NCBI GenBank assembly: GCA_958354105.1
Contig: CATWVA010000009.1
Location: 1 to 61,973, forward strand
From: an uncultured Collinsella sp.
GTDB lineage: Bacteria > Actinomycetota > Coriobacteriia > Coriobacteriales > Coriobacteriaceae
Length of the DNA stretch: 61,973 nucleotides
Direction: 5' to 3'
Shown here: piece after piece, positions 6,521-15,331 of the stretch
How the letters are laid out: each line of letters begins with the position of its first letter
Position numbering within the stretch: the first letter of the stretch is position 1
Notes under the pieces: generated by a model
Told to the model about the DNA's origin: nothing
Database searches by the model: none
Seen by the model: the letters and a program-made list of their open reading frames with translations, nothing else
Translations under genes and position numbers: made by a program

Positions 6521-8272
6521 ATGGAATCGATCATCAACGTCGACGATGCCTCGTTCTCCTATGGCACGCAGACCGAGCAGGCGCTCAGCCACATCTCGCT
6601 CAGCGTGAACAAGGGAGATTTCATCGGCATCATCGGGCCCTCGGGCGCCGGCAAGTCCACGCTTGCCGCCTGCCTGTCGGGCGCCGTGCCCCACCACTAC
6701 ACCGGCACGTTCTTTGGGTCCGTCATGGTTGATGGCCACGACACCTGCGAAGTCTCGCTCACCGACGTGTCGCAAATCGTCGGCAGTGTGCTGCAGGATA
6801 TCGACACGCAGATGGTCGCCTCGGTCGTCGAGGACGAGATGCTCTTTGGCCTCGAGAACTTTGGCGTTCCCCACGACCAGATCGAGCAGCGCGTGAGCGA
6901 AACGCTCGAGACCGTCGGCATCAGCGACCTGCGTGACCGCGAGATCGCCACCCTCTCGGGCGGACAGAAGCAAAAGGTAGCCATCGCCGCCATCCTCGCC
7001 ATGCGTCCGCGCGTCTTGGTTCTCGACGAGCCCACCGCGGCACTCGACCCCGCCAGCTCCACGTTGGTCTTCGAGACGCTGCGTGAGGCAAACCGCGCAC
7101 TTGGAATCACCATCGTCGTCGTTGAGCAAAAGGTCGCCCTGCTCTCGGAGTACTGCAACCGCGTGCTCGTGCTCAACCATGGCGAAATCGCGCTGCAGGG
7201 AGAGCCACACGAGGTCTTCGCGCATACCGACGAGCTCCGTGCCATCGGCGTCGACTGCCCTCGCGTCACGCGCATCTTCAATAGCCTCGAGGCCGATGGC
7301 CTGGTAAGCGGTACCCCCTGCTTGGATGTCGATGAGGCCGAGCGCCTGATTTCGGGCATCGTCGACCCCGCACACGCGGCTATCGAAGCTCAGGCGCCCG
7401 CCGGTTCCCCGCATGCACCGTCGTTGCGCCCTCATGCCAAGGACGCCGAACCCGTACTCACCTTCGACCATGTTGAGTTTGCCTATCCCAATGGCGGAGC
7501 CGCCGTACACGACCTTAGCCTGACGCTCTATCCTGGCGAGCTCGTGGGCATCGTCGGTCAAAACGGCGCCGGCAAGACCACGCTCACCAAACTGCTCACA
7601 GGCCTGCTTAAGCCCGCCTCGGGCAGCGTGCGCGTCACGGGACTGGATACCGCAGCCGTTCCCACGAGCCGCATCGCCCGCGAGGTCGCGACCCTCTTCC
7701 AAAACCCCGACCGCCAGATCTGCAAGGACACCGTGCTCGACGAGGTCGCATTTGGCCTAGAGCTTGCCGGCATCGACCGTGCCGAGGCGCTGCGTCGCGC
7801 CCAGCTCGTCATCGACCGCTTTGGCTTGCCGGCCGACGAGGCGCCCTTCTCGCTCTCGCGCGGTCAGCGCCAGATGGTGGCACTCGCCTCCGTCGTGGTC
7901 GTAGAGCCCAAAATCGTGGTGCTCGACGAGCCCACGAGCGGCCTTGATTACCGCGAGTGCATGACCGTCATGGAAACGGTGCGCACCATGGCCGAGCGCG
8001 GTTGCGCCGTTATCATGGTCTGCCACGATATGGAAGTCGTCTCGGATTTTGCCGAGCGCATTGTGGTAATGGCCGACGGTCGCATCCTCGACCGCGGCCG
8101 CACGCACGAGCTATTCTCGAACATCGATCTCATGCGGCGTGCCTACGTGGAGCCTCCCCAGGTTATTGAACTCTCGCGCCGTCTGGCATCTTCCGTCTCG
8201 CCCGCTTTTGCACAGGTGAGCGAGGTCAGCGATGTCGTTCGCATTACCAAGGAGATGGTCCACCGTGGTTAA
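6521..8272 (+). CDS. ECF transporter fused ATPase, two ABC domains (EcfA1-EcfA2)
   Basis: This 583-residue protein holds both ATP-binding cassettes of an energy-coupling-factor transporter in one chain. Domain 1 has Walker A GPSGAGKST (39-47), signature LSGGQKQK and Walker B VLVLDEPTAALD. Domain 2 has Walker A GQNGAGKTT (about 345-353), a slightly altered signature LSRGQRQM and Walker B IVVLDEPTSGLD. It would drive the TrpP-like S component through the EcfT encoded next, with which it overlaps by 8 bases. The start ATG has an AAAGG site just after the 20-bp palindrome. A two-domain fusion with its own S and T genes suggests a dedicated rather than shared ECF module. Confidence 0.92.
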   Translation: MESIINVDDASFSYGTQTEQALSHISLSVNKGDFIGIIGPSGAGKSTLAACLSGAVPHHYTGTFFGSVMVDGHDTCEVSLTDVSQIVGSVLQDIDTQMVASVVEDEMLFGLENFGVPHDQIEQRVSETLETVGISDLRDREIATLSGGQKQKVAIAAILAMRPRVLVLDEPTAALDPASSTLVFETLREANRALGITIVVVEQKVALLSEYCNRVLVLNHGEIALQGEPHEVFAHTDELRAIGVDCPRVTRIFNSLEADGLVSGTPCLDVDEAERLISGIVDPAHAAIEAQAPAGSPHAPSLRPHAKDAEPVLTFDHVEFAYPNGGAAVHDLSLTLYPGELVGIVGQNGAGKTTLTKLLTGLLKPASGSVRVTGLDTAAVPTSRIAREVATLFQNPDRQICKDTVLDEVAFGLELAGIDRAEALRRAQLVIDRFGLPADEAPFSLSRGQRQMVALASVVVVEPKIVVLDEPTSGLDYRECMTVMETVRTMAERGCAVIMVCHDMEVVSDFAERIVVMADGRILDRGRTHELFSNIDLMRRAYVEPPQVIELSRRLASSVSPAFAQVSEVSDVVRITKEMVHRG

Positions 8273-9011
8273 CGTCATCGACTACATGCCGGGCGATACG
8301 CTACTGCATCGCCTGAACCCCGTCGTCAAACTGGGCCTCGCCGCCGCCATCATCGTCGGCATCTTCTTGTCCGACACCCACGTAGCGCTGCTGGGCTTTT
8401 TGGCACTCACCCTTGCGCTGGGTGCCTATGCCGGCGTCGTCGACCGTCTGTTCTCGCTGCTCAAGTTGCTGATCCCGCTCGCGCTAATCATGCTGGTGCT
8501 CCAGCTGGCCTTTATGCGCGATGGCAACGTGGTGTGGGGCTTTATCACCGACACGGGCCTCATCACAGGATCGAAGGCCTGTCTGCGCCTACTGGGTGTG
8601 GCGTTACCACTCATCCTCATGCTCATGGTGACCAAGCTCAACGACCTTGCCAACGCCTGCGTCGAGGTGCTGCACGTACCGTATCGCTATGCCTTCACCT
8701 TTACCACGGCGCTGCGCTTTGTGCCGGTGTTTGGTCAGGAGATGAACGCCATCATGGAGGCGCAGACCGCACGCGGCGTCGAGTACGACACCAAGAACCC
8801 CATCAAGAAGCTTAAGCTCATGCTGCCACTGTGCGTGCCACTGCTCATCTCGAGCGTGGGCAAGACCGATGCCACAGCCTTGGCGGCAGAACAGCGCGGC
8901 TTCTATCTGCGTACGCGCGCCAGCTCGTATAAGCGCTACCCCATCAAGGGCCTGGACATCGCCGTGCTCATCGTCAGCATCGCCCTCATCGCCATCGGCT
9001 TCCTGTTCTAG
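8265..9011 (+). CDS. ecfT: ECF transporter transmembrane component EcfT
   Basis: The GTG at 8265 overlaps the ATPase stop by 8 bases and has AAGGAG at the right distance; an upstream ATG at 8232 lies inside the ATPase and is rejected. The 248-residue product has several membrane helices and the cytoplasmic coupling helices with the ARG motif (QTARGVEYD) and a second Arg-Gly motif (EQRGFYLR) that contact the two ATPase domains. With the S component and fused ATPase this completes a three-gene importer. A strong hairpin terminator follows at 9044-9074. Confidence 0.9.
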   Translation: MVNVIDYMPGDTLLHRLNPVVKLGLAAAIIVGIFLSDTHVALLGFLALTLALGAYAGVVDRLFSLLKLLIPLALIMLVLQLAFMRDGNVVWGFITDTGLITGSKACLRLLGVALPLILMLMVTKLNDLANACVEVLHVPYRYAFTFTTALRFVPVFGQEMNAIMEAQTARGVEYDTKNPIKKLKLMLPLCVPLLISSVGKTDATALAAEQRGFYLRTRASSYKRYPIKGLDIAVLIVSIALIAIGFLF

Positions 9012-9043
9012 TTCACGACCGGCAGCAACCGCCCAACGCAAAA

Positions 9044-9074
9044 TGCCTCGGCTCGCACCAAACGAGCCGAGGCA
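9044..9074 (+). terminator. Terminator of the ECF operon
   Basis: TGCCTCGGCTCG (9044-9055) pairs perfectly with 9063-9074 around a 7-base loop, followed by a short T-rich stretch. Confidence 0.75.
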
Positions 9075-9100
9075 TTTACTGTTTCACCAGATAAAACCTA

Positions 9101-9125
9101 CCAAAATAAACCTGTCCCTTTTTGG
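9101..9125. repeat. Short dispersed repeat, GGGACAGGTTTATTTTGG type
   Basis: These 25 bases run from CCAAAATAAACC to CCCTTTTTGG and recur exactly in reverse orientation at 56720-56744, with a diverged copy at 56765-56789. The ends CCAAAA and TTTTGG form a terminal inverted repeat. The copy sits in the short gap between the ECF terminator and the racemase gene. Confidence 0.7.
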
Positions 9126-9136
9126 CGGGTCGGAAG

Positions 9137-9883
9137 CTAGAGGCGGTAGGGGGCGCCGCTGCGGATGATGGATTCGCGCACCAGGACATCCATGGCGTCG
9201 AGGGTGATCTCGGGCATCTCTCGGTACTTCTGCAGCACCGAGAGCTCGGTGCAGGCCAGAATGACGCGGTCGCAGCCGCTACGGGCGAACTCCCACATCA
9301 CGCGGTCGAACTTATCCATATCGGGCTCACGTCCGGCCTTCACATCATCGTAGATAAGCGACATGACATCGTTCTGACGTTTCTCGCTGGGATAGACGAC
9401 CTCAACACCCGCAGCCTTACATTCGCGGCCGTAGACGCCCGCGCCCACGGTTCCGTCGGTGCCCATGATGCCAATCTTGTGCACCGGCTCGGCCGGCATA
9501 CTCAGGTTGGGGTCGAACTCGCACTCCCCCATCACCGCACCGGCCAGAGCATAGCGCACCGACTCACGCGGCATGTGGATAATCGGCACCTTCGTAAACG
9601 ACTGGATCTGGTCGTAGAAGTAGTGTGACGTGTTGCAGGGAATGGCAATGTGCGCGCAGCCCAGCGACTCGAGTGCCTGGGCACACTCTTTCATGGTCGC
9701 CAGCAGCTTGGCATGCTCGCCGGTCTTAATGGCCAACGTGCGGTCGGGCATGGTCGACTTGGAGAGCACCACCATGTCGATATGTTCCTGATCGCAGGCG
9801 GCCGCCGTATGACGCACCACCTGGTCGTAGTAATACGACGTGGCCTCGGCGCCCATGCCACCGATAACTCCCAGCTTTTCCAT
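9137..9883 (-). CDS. Aspartate/glutamate racemase family protein (predicted aspartate racemase)
   Basis: This 248-residue cofactor-independent racemase starts at the ATG preceded by AAGGAGGCG; the 28 extra upstream residues are rejected. It opens with GVIGGMGAEAT, has the first catalytic cysteine in PCNTSHY (Cys83) and the second in ACTELSV (about 211), the standard two-cysteine pair. The family interconverts L- and D-aspartate or glutamate. The gene upstream on the same strand encodes a D-aspartate ligase-like ATP-grasp enzyme, which favours aspartate as substrate. The pair would supply and attach D-Asp to the peptidoglycan stem. Confidence 0.88.
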   Translation of the reverse strand: MEKLGVIGGMGAEATSYYYDQVVRHTAAACDQEHIDMVVLSKSTMPDRTLAIKTGEHAKLLATMKECAQALESLGCAHIAIPCNTSHYFYDQIQSFTKVPIIHMPRESVRYALAGAVMGECEFDPNLSMPAEPVHKIGIMGTDGTVGAGVYGRECKAAGVEVVYPSEKRQNDVMSLIYDDVKAGREPDMDKFDRVMWEFARSGCDRVILACTELSVLQKYREMPEITLDAMDVLVRESIIRSGAPYRL

Positions 9884-9967
9884 CGCCGCCTCCTTGGTGA
9901 CGCTTGCGCAATTGCGCGTATCATACCCGCGCCCGCCCGATGCAAACCGGACGGGCGCCGCGCTCAT

Positions 9968-11224
9968 CTACTTGTAATACGTCTTGAACAGCTTAAAGTG
10001 GCGCAGCTTGGTGTGCCACATGCGCAGCCAGCGGTTAAAGACAAAGTCGCCCTTCATAAACGAAGGGTCGGCGCCCTTGCCTTCCTTGTCCAGGCGATGC
10101 ACCTTAGCGCGCAGCTCGGGATCCTTGACGTATTTGTCGACGACGCCCATGGGGACGACCATCCACAGCGCCTCGTCCTGCGCCGTCACAAACTCCGGCT
10201 CAAACGGGCGGTTGAACACATACTCGTCCACAACATACTTGGCAACGTTAAAGCCACTGTTGGTGACGTAGTAGTTGCTGCGACCTTGGCGCGTGTTGAA
10301 ATCGAAGAACTTAAACGAGCCGTCGCGCTCGTCGTACTTAACGTCAAAGTTGGAATAGCCCACAAAGTGAAGGTCCTCGAGCAACTTGCGCACGCCGCCC
10401 ATGAGCTCGTCATTGGGCTCGGTGATGATACAGGCGTGGTTGCCGACACCGTGAGGCTGATGCTCCTCGAGCAGCACGTGACCCAGGCACATCATGCGCA
10501 CCTTGCCGTTGCGGTCGGAATAACTGGTGAGTACGCGCATGTACTCGTCATTGCCGGGCACGCGATCCTGCAAGATCAGGTCGTCGGTGTAGCCGCTGGC
10601 ATACGAGTCGCGAATGACCTGTTCCAGCTCGGCACGGTCGGCAATCTCATAGGCCTTTTTCTGGCCCTCGAACTCGTGCTGCCACCACATGATGCCGTCA
10701 GAAGGCTTCAGAATCATCGGGTAGGGAAAATCGATCTGGTCGAGCACTTCGGCAGGCGCCTCGCCTTGGGCGTTCAGCATCGCCATGGTGAAGGTAAAGG
10801 TATGCGGATAGGGCACGCCATGCTTCTCGCACAGCTCGTAGAAGATCTCCTTCTTCTGACACTGTTCAAGCATGCTATAGGGAGCGTAAGGCGCGACGAT
10901 GTTATCCGCCAACTCATGGGCATCCTTGGCCTGAGCCACGAGGGCAACATAGTTATCGCCACAGCCCACAAGGACAATCGTCTTATCGGCATGCGCTTGG
11001 GCAATGCCGTTGACGGTCCTGAGCATCACGGGCATGGTATCGATATCCACGTTGGGCGTGTAGTCGATAATCTGGCTGCGGTACGCGGGACCCGTCTGAT
11101 ACTTGCCAAAGACCAGACTCTTGACCTGGTACTCCTCGTAGAAGGCGCGCGCCACCGAATAGGCGTTGATGTCGCCACCGAGCAGCACGGGAATGAACTC
11201 GCGCTCTGTAAACTGCAATGCCAT
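9968..11224 (-). CDS. D-aspartate ligase-like ATP-grasp enzyme
   Basis: The 418-residue protein begins with EFIPVLLGGDINAYSVARAF and carries an ATP-grasp core with MILKPSDG, VGYSNFDVKYD and FDFNTRQGRSNYYV. It closely resembles Enterococcus faecium Asl(fm) along its length, as far as I can recall that protein, including RMMCLGHVLLEE. Asl adds D-aspartate to the lysine or ornithine side chain of the UDP-MurNAc pentapeptide, forming the crossbridge precursor. The adjacent racemase, 84 bases downstream on the same strand, would make D-Asp. Alternatives within the ATP-grasp family are possible, but the pairing supports this call. Confidence 0.85.
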   Translation of the reverse strand: MALQFTEREFIPVLLGGDINAYSVARAFYEEYQVKSLVFGKYQTGPAYRSQIIDYTPNVDIDTMPVMLRTVNGIAQAHADKTIVLVGCGDNYVALVAQAKDAHELADNIVAPYAPYSMLEQCQKKEIFYELCEKHGVPYPHTFTFTMAMLNAQGEAPAEVLDQIDFPYPMILKPSDGIMWWQHEFEGQKKAYEIADRAELEQVIRDSYASGYTDDLILQDRVPGNDEYMRVLTSYSDRNGKVRMMCLGHVLLEEHQPHGVGNHACIITEPNDELMGGVRKLLEDLHFVGYSNFDVKYDERDGSFKFFDFNTRQGRSNYYVTNSGFNVAKYVVDEYVFNRPFEPEFVTAQDEALWMVVPMGVVDKYVKDPELRAKVHRLDKEGKGADPSFMKGDFVFNRWLRMWHTKLRHFKLFKTYYK

Positions 11225-11618
11225 GGAAACTTCCTATCATGAACTGCCCACACAACGGGCGGTCTTTGCGCAACTGATTTATTCTAGCGTGCCAAGCCGC
11301 CGGCGCCCAAAGCTCCACCGTATCTATGGCAATCGACGTGATCGTCCAGCATAAAGCCGCACTCACCGCGATGGGGCCTTGTAGCCGCAAACCCCCTGTT
11401 GAGATAGCTTTCACGACCGAAAGCCCGTCCGCAAACAGGCCCCCGTAACGTTAAAGTTGAACTCTATGGTTTCTCAACAATTCATCATAACTGCAGGTCA
11501 AAGCCAAAGCCTCAAGTTCAACTTGACCCTTTGGAACCTTTAAGGTTCAAGTTGAGGTCGAAAGCAGTAGTAGAATACCGTTCGAACCATAACCTACGAT
11601 TGATTGCAGAGGGACTGG
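11225..11618. other. 394-bp divergent intergenic region with repeated dyads
   Basis: No gene is seen. It separates the minus-strand D-Asp ligase gene from the plus-strand secreted protein gene and so must hold both promoters. The right half carries the AAGTTGAAC-type dyad cluster described at 11509-11558. Confidence 0.6.
11509..11558. promoter_or_regulatory. Cluster of dyad symmetries, possible operators
   Basis: CCTCAAGTTCAACTTGACC contains TCAAGTT-C-AACTTGA. A few bases on, GAACCTT-T-AAGGTTC is a second perfect dyad, and GGTTCAAGTTGAGG then repeats the first motif inverted. A weaker AAAGTTGAACTC lies at about 11452-11463. Left-right spaced dyads beside TTGACC recall MerR-type operators, but no MerR gene is in the window. 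Confidence 0.45.
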
Positions 11619-12752
11619 ATGCAGCATTCGAATCATCGCGCCGCAGCGCTCATTGCGTCGAAGCCGGCTCGTATCATCACGAGCGCCGCACTCGCCGTTG
11701 CGCTGACGGCCACGCCGATGCTCTCCCCCGTTGCGGCGTATGCCGCCTCGCAGGCAACGCAGGACCAGCTTTCCGCAGCCCAGCAGAAGATCGAAGCCGC
11801 CACGAGCGCCTACAACGACGCCCGCACCAAACTCGATGACCTGCAAAAGCAGATTGACTCCAATGAGGCAAGCATCGAGGAAATCGAGGCTAAGCTTCCC
11901 GAGCAGCAGGCCAAGGCAAGCTCCGCCATGCGCGATCTGTACAAGTATCAGAAGGGCACCAACCCCATCGTGAGCTTCCTGGTCAACGCGCAGAGCCTGG
12001 GTGAGTTCATCACGACCTGCAAATACACCAACCAGATCACGAGCTCGAGCGTCGACGAGATCGAACAGCTCAATAACATGCAAACCGAACTCGAGCAGAA
12101 CAAGGCTGAGCTCCAGCAGGCCAAGTCTCAGCTTGAGGCAGAGCAGAAAAACGCCGAGAATGCGTTGGCTCAGGCCCAGCAGCTCCGCAGCGAGGCACAG
12201 GCAAAAGCCGAGCAGGAAAATGCCGCCGAGCTTGCCAAGCTTGAGGCCGATAAGGCCGCTGCCGCCGAGAAGCTCTCGGGCGAGGGCGTAAGCGGCAGCA
12301 ATTCCAGCAGCCAGGCCACCAACACCAACACCACCATCGGCACCACGGTGAACAACGCCAATACCGGTAGCTCCGATTACGATTCGTTCATTAATGAGTG
12401 GACGAGCCGCATCGACAATTATCTCGCCGGCTCCCCCATGGCAGGCCAGGGCTATAACTTTGCCGTCGCCGCTTGGAATACCGGTGTCGACCCCCGTTGG
12501 TCCCCCGCCATCGCCTGCATCGAGAGCACCAAGGGTGCTTATTGCGCCAATTCTTACAACGCCTGGGGCTGGAGTGCCCGTGGCGGCGGTTGGCGCAGCT
12601 TTGGCAGCTGGAGCGAGGGCATCTCCGCTCACGTTGCCTATCTGGGCGCCAACTACGGCTCCACCCTTACCCCAGCAGCGGCCAAAAAGTACTGCCCGCC
12701 CACGTGGCAGGACTGGTACAACAAAGTCGCCGCTCAGATGAACCGCATCTAG
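11619..12752 (+). CDS. Secreted coiled-coil protein with lysozyme-like C-terminal domain
   Basis: The ATG at 11619 with AGAGGGA upstream is chosen over a TTG at 11604; the product is 377 residues. A signal peptide ends about ...PVAAYA (residue 42-43). A long coiled coil with regular Gln, Glu, Lys and Ala heptads covers about 45-225, as in PcsB/NlpC-type cell-wall hydrolase scaffolds. A Ser/Asn/Thr linker follows, and a C-terminal domain (about 260-377) has SPAIACIESTKGAYC and YNAWGWSARGGGWRSF, resembling lysozyme/glucosaminidase-like folds. It is probably a peptidoglycan hydrolase or remodelling factor. The exact hydrolase class is not certain. Confidence 0.75.
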   Translation: MQHSNHRAAALIASKPARIITSAALAVALTATPMLSPVAAYAASQATQDQLSAAQQKIEAATSAYNDARTKLDDLQKQIDSNEASIEEIEAKLPEQQAKASSAMRDLYKYQKGTNPIVSFLVNAQSLGEFITTCKYTNQITSSSVDEIEQLNNMQTELEQNKAELQQAKSQLEAEQKNAENALAQAQQLRSEAQAKAEQENAAELAKLEADKAAAAEKLSGEGVSGSNSSSQATNTNTTIGTTVNNANTGSSDYDSFINEWTSRIDNYLAGSPMAGQGYNFAVAAWNTGVDPRWSPAIACIESTKGAYCANSYNAWGWSARGGGWRSFGSWSEGISAHVAYLGANYGSTLTPAAAKKYCPPTWQDWYNKVAAQMNRI

Positions 12753-12762
12753 GTGCAACTGC

Positions 12763-12790
12763 AAAGGGCCCCAATGGGGCCCTTTTCTTT
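12763..12790 (+). terminator. Terminator after the lysozyme-like gene
   Basis: AAAGGGCCCC pairs with GGGGCCCTTT around a 3-base AAT loop, followed by TTCTTTT. It abuts the convergent kinase gene. Confidence 0.85.
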
Positions 12791-14170
12791 TAGGTAGCGG
12801 AGGTATCGACGACGCCGGTCGCATTGGCAACCGCGACTATGACGATCATGCATAGGAGCAGCATACCCAATGCCTTGAGCCAAAGTTTCGCGAGTTTCTT
12901 GCCGCGATAGCTGTCGAGCAGTGTGAATCGCCGACGAAGACGGCGCTTATCGAGCAGCGCAAAATGCATAAGCACCATAAGGCCATCGACAAAGAAAAAA
13001 TACTCGATTATGAGAAGCCACGTCGGGTAGCCTTGGTTTGCTCCCGTGGGGTGAAAGACGGCAAAGTGACTTCCGGCAAAGAGCACAAATAGCGAGAAGC
13101 AGACAAGCGTATTCCAAATGCGCCCCAGAGACTCCGGAACGCGAGAGAGCAGACCGCATGCAGCGGAGGCGGCAGGCCTAGGAAGCCCTGCGGGGTTCTG
13201 GAGCCCTTGGAGCGTCAACACCGTCTCCGAGGCCGGAGTACGGACAGGCGCAGGTGTAGGAGGCCGCACGGGGCGGCTCAGATCGTATGCCGAGCGCGTC
13301 GCCCGTCCCAACGCTTCCGCACTCGCAAAACGCTTGGCCGGGTCGAGCGCCATCGACATGCAGACGGCATCGGCAAGTGGAGTGGGAATGCCACGCGCCT
13401 CGCATTGCTCGTGCATGTCGAGCCCTGGTTTAGGGTCGACTCCCGTCAAGCAGAAGAACAACAGGGCGCCAAGTGCGTAGACGTCGCTGCGTACACTCGT
13501 CTGCCCAAACCCATACTGCTCGGGTGGCGCATAGGGTCGCGTGCCGAACTTAACGGTGTCTGCATCGGCGCCATCGCGCCACACGCGCGCGATCCCCAAG
13601 TCGATAATCACCAGCGACGAAAACGTCAGGCCCTCATCGAGCGTACAGTTCGCACCCGTCACGATGACATTCGACGGCTTGAGGTCGCGATGGATCACCG
13701 GCGCCGACGTCTCCCCCGCCATTGCAAAACCGGCGTGGAGCTCGCCCACGGCATCGCATAGGGCAGGATACAATTCACGCGCATAATCGGGGGGTGGCTC
13801 CCAGACGGTCCACCAGCACCCCGAGCGTCTCCCCTTCGATGTATTCCATAACCACGTTGAGCTCGTCGCCCACACGACGACAATCGACGATTCTGGGCAG
13901 GTGCTCAAAACGCCTGCCTGCCCGCTGGGCGGCAAACAGACGCTCGTATGCCCCGCCGATTTGAGCCGAAGCATCGATGCGTTTACGGACAAAGGGGCCG
14001 AGCGAACCACCGCCGGTTCCTTCAAAGTACACGAGCTCGGTTGTTTCAACGGACGAGCGCTTAAGTACACGCTCCACGCGATAGCTGTCGTCGCGATCGA
14101 GCGACGCCAGATGTTCGGCAAGCGCTGCGGTCAGCTCGTCATCGGAATATGTTGTGGTCTGAGTATCCAT
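12790..14170 (-). pseudogene. Membrane Ser/Thr protein kinase, frameshifted at a C homopolymer
   Basis: The kinase N-lobe reads in one frame (MDTQTTTYSDDEL... to VVMEYIEGETLGVLVDRLGATP) and the C-lobe in another (PDYARELYPALCD onward). The switch falls at a run of six C (plus-strand G, 13789-13794); five C would restore one frame with GATPDYAREL. The C-lobe is intact: HRDLKPSNVIV catalytic loop, DLG in place of DFG, APPEQYG, and SDVYALGALLF. Three membrane segments follow in the last 150 residues. An eukaryotic-like kinase of about 459 residues is implied. The break may be a real mutation, a switchable tract or a sequencing error. The neighbouring HTH gene is probably its partner. Confidence 0.8.
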
Positions 14171-14268
14171 AGCCTCCATCATAGCGCAGGGCGCAGACAC
14201 CCCATGGCATCCGCGCCCCGTTCGTTTGCATCGTTGTTCGGCAGCTCCGCCGGCTCAGATATCAGCCG

Positions 14269-14691
14269 CTAACTCACCGTCTCCTCGCCAAAGCGATACA
14301 GCTCCTCGTTGACCTTTTGGAGGCTGCACCCGCGATCGATGCAAAAGATGATAATCGCATCACGGCGATCCTTGCAGTTGAGGACGCTTACCCCGGCAGC
14401 CGTCAGTGCACGGTTGGCCTCTTTGAGCGTCAGCGCCATCGCAAAGGCAATCTGCAGCACCTTATTGCGACTCGGGTGACGCGCACCGGTAAAGATCTGA
14501 TAGCCAAAGGTCTCATTGAGATCGGCCATACGAACCACGCGCGAGCGCTCCAAGCCCTTTTCCTGCAGCAGCTGCTTCAGGTAGTCCGAAAGCGACGGGG
14601 CAGCAAAGTCGTGCTCCCTGATATAGCCATCGATGTTCGGCGCATCGAGAAGCTCATTGAGCAGCTCCTCGGTCAGCTTTTTATCGGGCAT
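14269..14691 (-). CDS. Helix-turn-helix domain protein beside the kinase
   Basis: The 140-residue protein starts with an acidic helix (KKLTEELLNELLDAP), followed by a lambda-repressor-like region at about 32-105: LSDYLKQLLQEKGLERSRVVRMADLNETFGYQ, then ARHPSRNKVLQIAFAMALTL. The C terminus is an additional helical segment with CIDRGCSLQKVNEEL. It is likely a DNA-binding or kinase-partner protein. It lies about 100 bases upstream of the kinase on the same strand, and such HTH/kinase pairs are seen in gut Gram-positives. Function is inferred from fold and position only. Confidence 0.65.
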   Translation of the reverse strand: MPDKKLTEELLNELLDAPNIDGYIREHDFAAPSLSDYLKQLLQEKGLERSRVVRMADLNETFGYQIFTGARHPSRNKVLQIAFAMALTLKEANRALTAAGVSVLNCKDRRDAIIIFCIDRGCSLQKVNEELYRFGEETVS

Positions 14692-14723
14692 ACGACTTCA
14701 CCTCCCCCAGTGCATGCAACATG

Positions 14724-15167
14724 CTAGAAACCGCTTACGTCCGAACGCTCCCAGCTAGCAACCTGGTCGGGAGACACCGTACCCAGCGCCTCGAACTTCC
14801 AGGAGCCGCCCGCCTTCAGATGATTGGTGTTTGCAAGAGCCGTTCCAACCTGGTTGCCATCGGCATCATACAGAACATACTCAATCTGAATGTAGCTCTT
14901 TTCCTTGTCCGTGTTATTGGTAAGCGTGCCCGTGATCTTATAGGCAAACTGACTGGAGGTGTCTTCAGCCTCGTCAGCAATGGTATACGGTTCTTGCGAT
15001 TCTTTTTGCTCCTCAGCCTGCTGTGTCGCCTCGGCAGGTTTTGCCGAATCGCTCGCAGACGAATCGGTTGAATTGCCACCCATGGAGCCCACGGCACCGA
15101 CGATAACCAGCACCACGATGACGCCTAGGACAATCTTGCCGATCGGCTTCTTTCCCTCTTTTGCCAT
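14724..15167 (-). CDS. Membrane-anchored FxLYD-like extracellular protein
   Basis: The 147-residue protein has a basic start (MAKEGKKPIGK), one membrane segment at about 11-28, a Ser/Ala/Glu/Gln-rich spacer, and a beta-sandwich domain from about 70. That domain contains the signature YKITGTLTNNTDKEKSYIQI with VLYDADGNQVGTALANTN, typical of FxLYD domains in secreted Gram-positive proteins. It is probably anchored with the domain outside the cell. The function of such domains is not established. It stands alone between the HTH gene and a small membrane protein gene. Confidence 0.7.
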   Translation of the reverse strand: MAKEGKKPIGKIVLGVIVVLVIVGAVGSMGGNSTDSSASDSAKPAEATQQAEEQKESQEPYTIADEAEDTSSQFAYKITGTLTNNTDKEKSYIQIEYVLYDADGNQVGTALANTNHLKAGGSWKFEALGTVSPDQVASWERSDVSGF

Positions 15168-15331
15168 TATTCATCCTTCCTACGATCCGGCTACCGTGCC
15201 GGCACACAGCACATCGTAGAAAGGATTGAACTTGAATTCATTAGCTGAGGGCTAAGGTTGCGGTAAACGGCCAATGCAGCTATCCAGACGCCGAGCAAAC
15301 GCACTTTGCGTGACCGTCTGCTGGCAGCGCA

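Noticed and set aside
9650..11242. 530-codon plus-strand open frame
   Set aside because: It is antisense to the D-Asp ligase gene and is a composition shadow (rich in His, Leu, Val, Arg) with no domain and no ribosome site.
11509..11530. Canonical SoxR box
   Set aside because: The dyad has one extra central base and no SoxR-like gene is near; kept only as a general operator candidate.
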